From Pseudomonas fluorescens (lineage in GTDB: Bacteria > Pseudomonadota > Gammaproteobacteria > Pseudomonadales > Pseudomonadaceae): a stretch of 64,000 nt of DNA. Positions 61,590 through 64,000 of the stretch are shown here, one piece after another. A program made the translations under genes and the position numbers. The notes below the pieces were generated by a model, which was not told the DNA's origin, made no database searches, and saw nothing but the letters and a program-made list of their open reading frames with translations. The stretch covers positions 434,001 to 498,000 of the forward strand of contig NZ_CABVHU010000002.1 of assembly GCF_902497855.1 (NCBI RefSeq), written 5' to 3'. Every line of letters begins with the position of its first letter. The stretch's first letter is position 1.

Positions 61590-62063
61590 ATGGATCATCG
61601 TACAAAAGGTTTCACGCTGATCGAGTTGCTGGTCGCACTCGCGGTTTTTCTGATCCTGATCACGATAGCTGTTCCGGCATTTACCCGTTCAGTGCAAAGT
61701 ACCAAGGCCGACACCGAAATGGGCGATCTGCAACGCGCTCTGAACTTCGCCCGACTGGAAGCCATCGACCGGGGCATTACCACCCAGCTCCGTCCGACAG
61801 AAACAGGCAAAGTCTGGACCGGTGAGCTGGCTGTTTACGACGCTAGTGTCAAACCGCCCATTGTATTGCGGGTTGTTCCGGCAATGAGCAGCGGTGCGGG
61901 TCTGACGCTAACCTCAGGCGTGACCGCGATCGATTTCAACAATCTGGGCGGGTTGGCGGCACCCTCTGCGCCGGTCGTGATCAGCTACGTATTGGGGGCG
62001 CAAAGCAGGACGCTGAATGTGTGTTTGAATGGACGAATTCTATTGGGTGGAAGTTGCGGATGA
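61590..62063 (+). CDS. fimU: Type IV minor pilin FimU
   Basis: A 157-residue GspH-type minor pilin with prepilin site HRTKG/FTLIELLVAL and the C-terminal VCLNGRILLGGSCG with two cysteines. FimU is part of the tip complex that primes pilus assembly. It opens the plus-strand operon fimU-pilV-pilW-pilX-pilY1, each gene overlapping the next. The start ATG follows GGAGGGCAACG. The 129-bp gap to fimT must hold both divergent promoters. Confidence 0.88.
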   Translation: MDHRTKGFTLIELLVALAVFLILITIAVPAFTRSVQSTKADTEMGDLQRALNFARLEAIDRGITTQLRPTETGKVWTGELAVYDASVKPPIVLRVVPAMSSGAGLTLTSGVTAIDFNNLGGLAAPSAPVVISYVLGAQSRTLNVCLNGRILLGGSCG

Positions 62064-62509
62064 GGGGATGGAGCAAGCGTGCACAGGAGGGCATGACGCT
62101 GATCGAGGTTTTGGTGGCGTTGGTGATACTGAGCGTCGGTCTGTTGGGGGCTGCGGCGATTCAGCTCAATGCGCTGAAGTACACGGACAGCTCGCGGATG
62201 ACCACCCAGGCCAGCTTTATCGCCTACGACCTGATGGACCGCATTCGCGCCAACTCCACTGAGGATTACACCGTCACACCGCCGACCTCGAGTAACCCGC
62301 AGGTCGCCCGGGATCAGGACCTCTATGAGTTTACCTCCAACATTGTCAATTCCCTCGGCGCCAGCGCGACAGGCAGCGTCACGCTCAAGCAGCGCGTGTA
62401 CACCATCACCATCACTTGGGACGACTCGCGGGCGGCCAATACCGCCAATTCGCGACGCAGCTATGTGCTGACCAGTCGCGCCACAGTCGACCCTGTGTCC
62501 AAACCATGA
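62060..62509 (+). CDS. pilV: Type IV pilus modification/minor pilin PilV
   Basis: A 149-residue minor pilin with prepilin site AQEG/MTLIEVLVALVIL. Start ATG overlaps the fimU stop (ATGA). The rest has the PilV pattern, with QLNALKYTDSSRMTTQASFIAYDLMDRIRA in parts typical of the family. It is thought to join FimU, PilW and PilX in the initiation complex. Confidence 0.9.
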   Translation: MRGWSKRAQEGMTLIEVLVALVILSVGLLGAAAIQLNALKYTDSSRMTTQASFIAYDLMDRIRANSTEDYTVTPPTSSNPQVARDQDLYEFTSNIVNSLGASATGSVTLKQRVYTITITWDDSRAANTANSRRSYVLTSRATVDPVSKP

Positions 62510-63240
62510 ATAAAGCTAACAAAGGCTTCGGCCTGATCGAATTGTTGATCGCCATGGCGTTGAGCCTGATCGTGGTGCTGGGCGTTGCACAGGTTTTTAT
62601 CGCCGCCAAGAACACTTATGTCAGCCAGAACGCCGCAGCCAACATGCAGGAAGACGCACGATTCGTGCTGAGCAAGATGATTCAGGAAATCCGCATGGTA
62701 GGGATGTTTGGTTGTCAGGGGACTATCAAAGACTCAGTCTCGACGGGTGATTTCAGTCTCAGAAAGAAGGAGCCTATCAATTGGGACAATGCGAGCCAGA
62801 AATTGACCCTGTTGACAGCGGATGTCGGCCGCAGTGGGACGCCGACCTGGACGGTGATATCCAGATGTGGACTAGGCGGCACCGTCACCAGCCCGGGCAC
62901 CGACGACCCTGCAATCGCTTACCCGGGAGTACGGGAACCTGGTGATGGGCAAATTGCATTTCCAATCCGACGGCTGATCTACAGCCTTAAGAATAACCAG
63001 CTGACAATGGGAGTCGGCAACGGTACACCGACTCAGGCGGTGCTGATTGACAACGTCAGTGCCTTCAATGTGAGCTTCGGCGTCGAGGGTTCGACCGGAG
63101 CCTTGAGTTACATCAGCAACCCGTCTGATACGAGCTTGATTCGGAGCGTGCATCTGACGTTGACCCTCTCTGACCCGAATAACCGGGTACGCAATCAAAC
63201 CTTCAAAGTGGTTGCTGCTTTGCGCAACCGGTTACCATGA
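62506..63240 (+). CDS. pilW: Type IV minor pilin PilW
   Basis: A 244-residue minor pilin with prepilin site NKANKG/FGLIELLIAM. It has the PilW core ANMQEDARFVLSKMIQEIRM and cysteines at MFGCQG and SRCGLG. Start overlaps the pilV stop by 4 bp. Larger than the other minor pilins, as expected. Confidence 0.92.
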   Translation: MNKANKGFGLIELLIAMALSLIVVLGVAQVFIAAKNTYVSQNAAANMQEDARFVLSKMIQEIRMVGMFGCQGTIKDSVSTGDFSLRKKEPINWDNASQKLTLLTADVGRSGTPTWTVISRCGLGGTVTSPGTDDPAIAYPGVREPGDGQIAFPIRRLIYSLKNNQLTMGVGNGTPTQAVLIDNVSAFNVSFGVEGSTGALSYISNPSDTSLIRSVHLTLTLSDPNNRVRNQTFKVVAALRNRLP

Positions 63241-63725
63241 GAGAAGGGCTGATGAAGGTTTCGATGACTTCTCATCATCAGCGCGGCATGGCGTTGCTGG
63301 TCAGCCTGGTGTTTCTCTTGCTGCTGACATTGATCGGCATTTCATCAATGCAGAATGCCACCCTGCAAGAAAAAATGGCCGGCAGCGTGGCCTTGCGCAA
63401 TCAATCGTTCCAGACCGCCGAAGCCGCACTGCGTATTGGTGAAAGTGCCGTGCAGCTGGACACTTATGTGCTGCCGGTCTGCAGTGGTAACCAATGCGCG
63501 CCACCGGGCGAATCCAAGACGATCACCGGCGCCGGATTCAACTCTACTTCGGGGGTGACCTGGATCGCCGCCGGTGGTGGTTTCTACGGCGTGCAAAATA
63601 TCGGCACCACATGGGACGCCGTGAACATGCCTAGCGGCTCGACAACGCTGTACCGGGTGACCGCCGTGGCCATTGCAGGTAACAACGTTCGCACCGTGGT
63701 GGAAAGTATTTATGCGAAGCAGTGA
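63237..63725 (+). CDS. pilX: Type IV minor pilin PilX
   Basis: A 162-residue protein whose hydrophobic part begins HHQRG/MALLVSLVFLLLLTLIG. Position +5 is Val rather than Glu, as in some PilX/GspK-like tip pilins. The following MQNATLQEKMAGSVALRNQSF is the PilX N-terminal signature. The ATG overlaps the pilW stop; a second ATG lies five codons on. The end overlaps pilY1 by 14 bp. Confidence 0.9.
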   Translation: MREGLMKVSMTSHHQRGMALLVSLVFLLLLTLIGISSMQNATLQEKMAGSVALRNQSFQTAEAALRIGESAVQLDTYVLPVCSGNQCAPPGESKTITGAGFNSTSGVTWIAAGGGFYGVQNIGTTWDAVNMPSGSTTLYRVTAVAIAGNNVRTVVESIYAKQ

Positions 63726-64000
63726 ATGGGGCACCTGCGTGTGGAGAATGTTTTACGGCCTCGTGCTGGGGTTGTATCTGTCAGCCCCGGTTTATGCGTT
63801 CACCCCCTCGGACTCACCGCTGCTGAGTGCCGCCGCCGTTCCGCCCAACGTGATGCTGCTGATCGATGACTCGGGAAGCATGAACAACATCATCTGGGCG
63901 CCAGGGTTCGATCCGACGGTCAACCGCGCGCAGGTCGCCAATTGCAGTTCCAACACCTCATGCTTCAGCGGTCAGAATCTGGACATGAGCGACACCAATA
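63712..64000 (+). CDS. pilY1: Type IV pilus tip adhesin/assembly protein PilY1 (5' part only)
   Basis: The visible 96 residues begin MRSSEWGTCVWRMFYGLVLG, have a signal peptide ending near SAPVYAF, and then the VWA-type metal-site motif MLLIDDSGSMNN. This is the N-terminal end of PilY1, a calcium-binding tip protein of type IV pili tied to surface sensing. The rest lies beyond the window. The start overlaps the end of pilX. Confidence 0.88.
   Translation, partial: MRSSEWGTCVWRMFYGLVLGLYLSAPVYAFTPSDSPLLSAAAVPPNVMLLIDDSGSMNNIIWAPGFDPTVNRAQVANCSSNTSCFSGQNLDMSDTN

Overview
The window looks like chromosomal DNA of a Pseudomonas, most likely of the P. fluorescens group. It is GC-rich, its proteins closely resemble fluorescent-pseudomonad versions (TrmA, EttA, GdhA, IleS and others), and its intergenic gaps carry many REP palindromes of the fluorescens type (GTAGGAGC...GCTCCTAC). 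From radA to the type IV pilin genes the gene content largely follows a backbone I recall from P. aeruginosa PAO1: mscL, radA, mapZ, cstA, glyA-morA, ettA, gdhA, Lon-like protease, fklB, PA4570-like gene, ispB/rplU-rpmA-obg-proB, rpsT/murJ-ribF-ileS-lspA-fkpB-ispH, fimT/U-pilVWXY1. The synteny statement is from memory and was not computed.

Layout. 1-2155: a shikimate/quinate dehydrogenase cut by the window edge, type II dehydroquinase aroQ and a LysR regulator, all on the minus strand. 2278-4695: a purine permease-trmA operon with a terminator. 4909-9930: a secreted DUF4879-like protein, a DJ-1 paralogue lacking its catalytic residues, a relic of a HigA antitoxin and a three-subunit molybdenum hydroxylase. 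9927-15398: an MFS transporter, then cyanide-insensitive bd oxidase cioAB with a 56-residue membrane partner and a consensus ANR box, then rlmG. 15577-18576: a LuxR-type solo regulator, a ferredoxin-NADP reductase, mscL and an AT-rich gap. 18577-23882: radA, mapZ, and the cstA-yjiX-yjiA operon. 24018-27011: a dicarboxylate/amino-acid symporter with two GntR/FCD regulators and two operator-like sites. 27196-36638: glyA, morA (GGDEF-EAL), ettA, gdhA and an atypical Gre factor.

36886-47449: envelope and hypothetical genes (DUF4105 papain-like/barrel protein, DUF3015, Lon-like protease, large lipoprotein, YqhA), fklB, an iron-responsive small gene behind a Fur box, and yjdM. 47672-59802: a dense housekeeping block (isoprenoid, ribosome, proline, murein, flavin, isoleucyl-tRNA and lipoprotein-signal-peptidase genes). 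59994-64000: ispH and the minor pilin cluster, ending inside pilY1.

The window is mostly core genome. I saw no prophage, insertion sequence, CRISPR array, tRNA or rRNA gene, and no complete new multi-gene system. The observations most worth pursuing are small or hidden: the DJ-1 pseudoenzyme, the Gre factor with a shortened coiled coil, the DUF4105-barrel fusion, the overlooked Cio small subunit, the operator pair in front of the symporter, a 43-bp perfect inverted repeat, and the Fur-boxed small protein.
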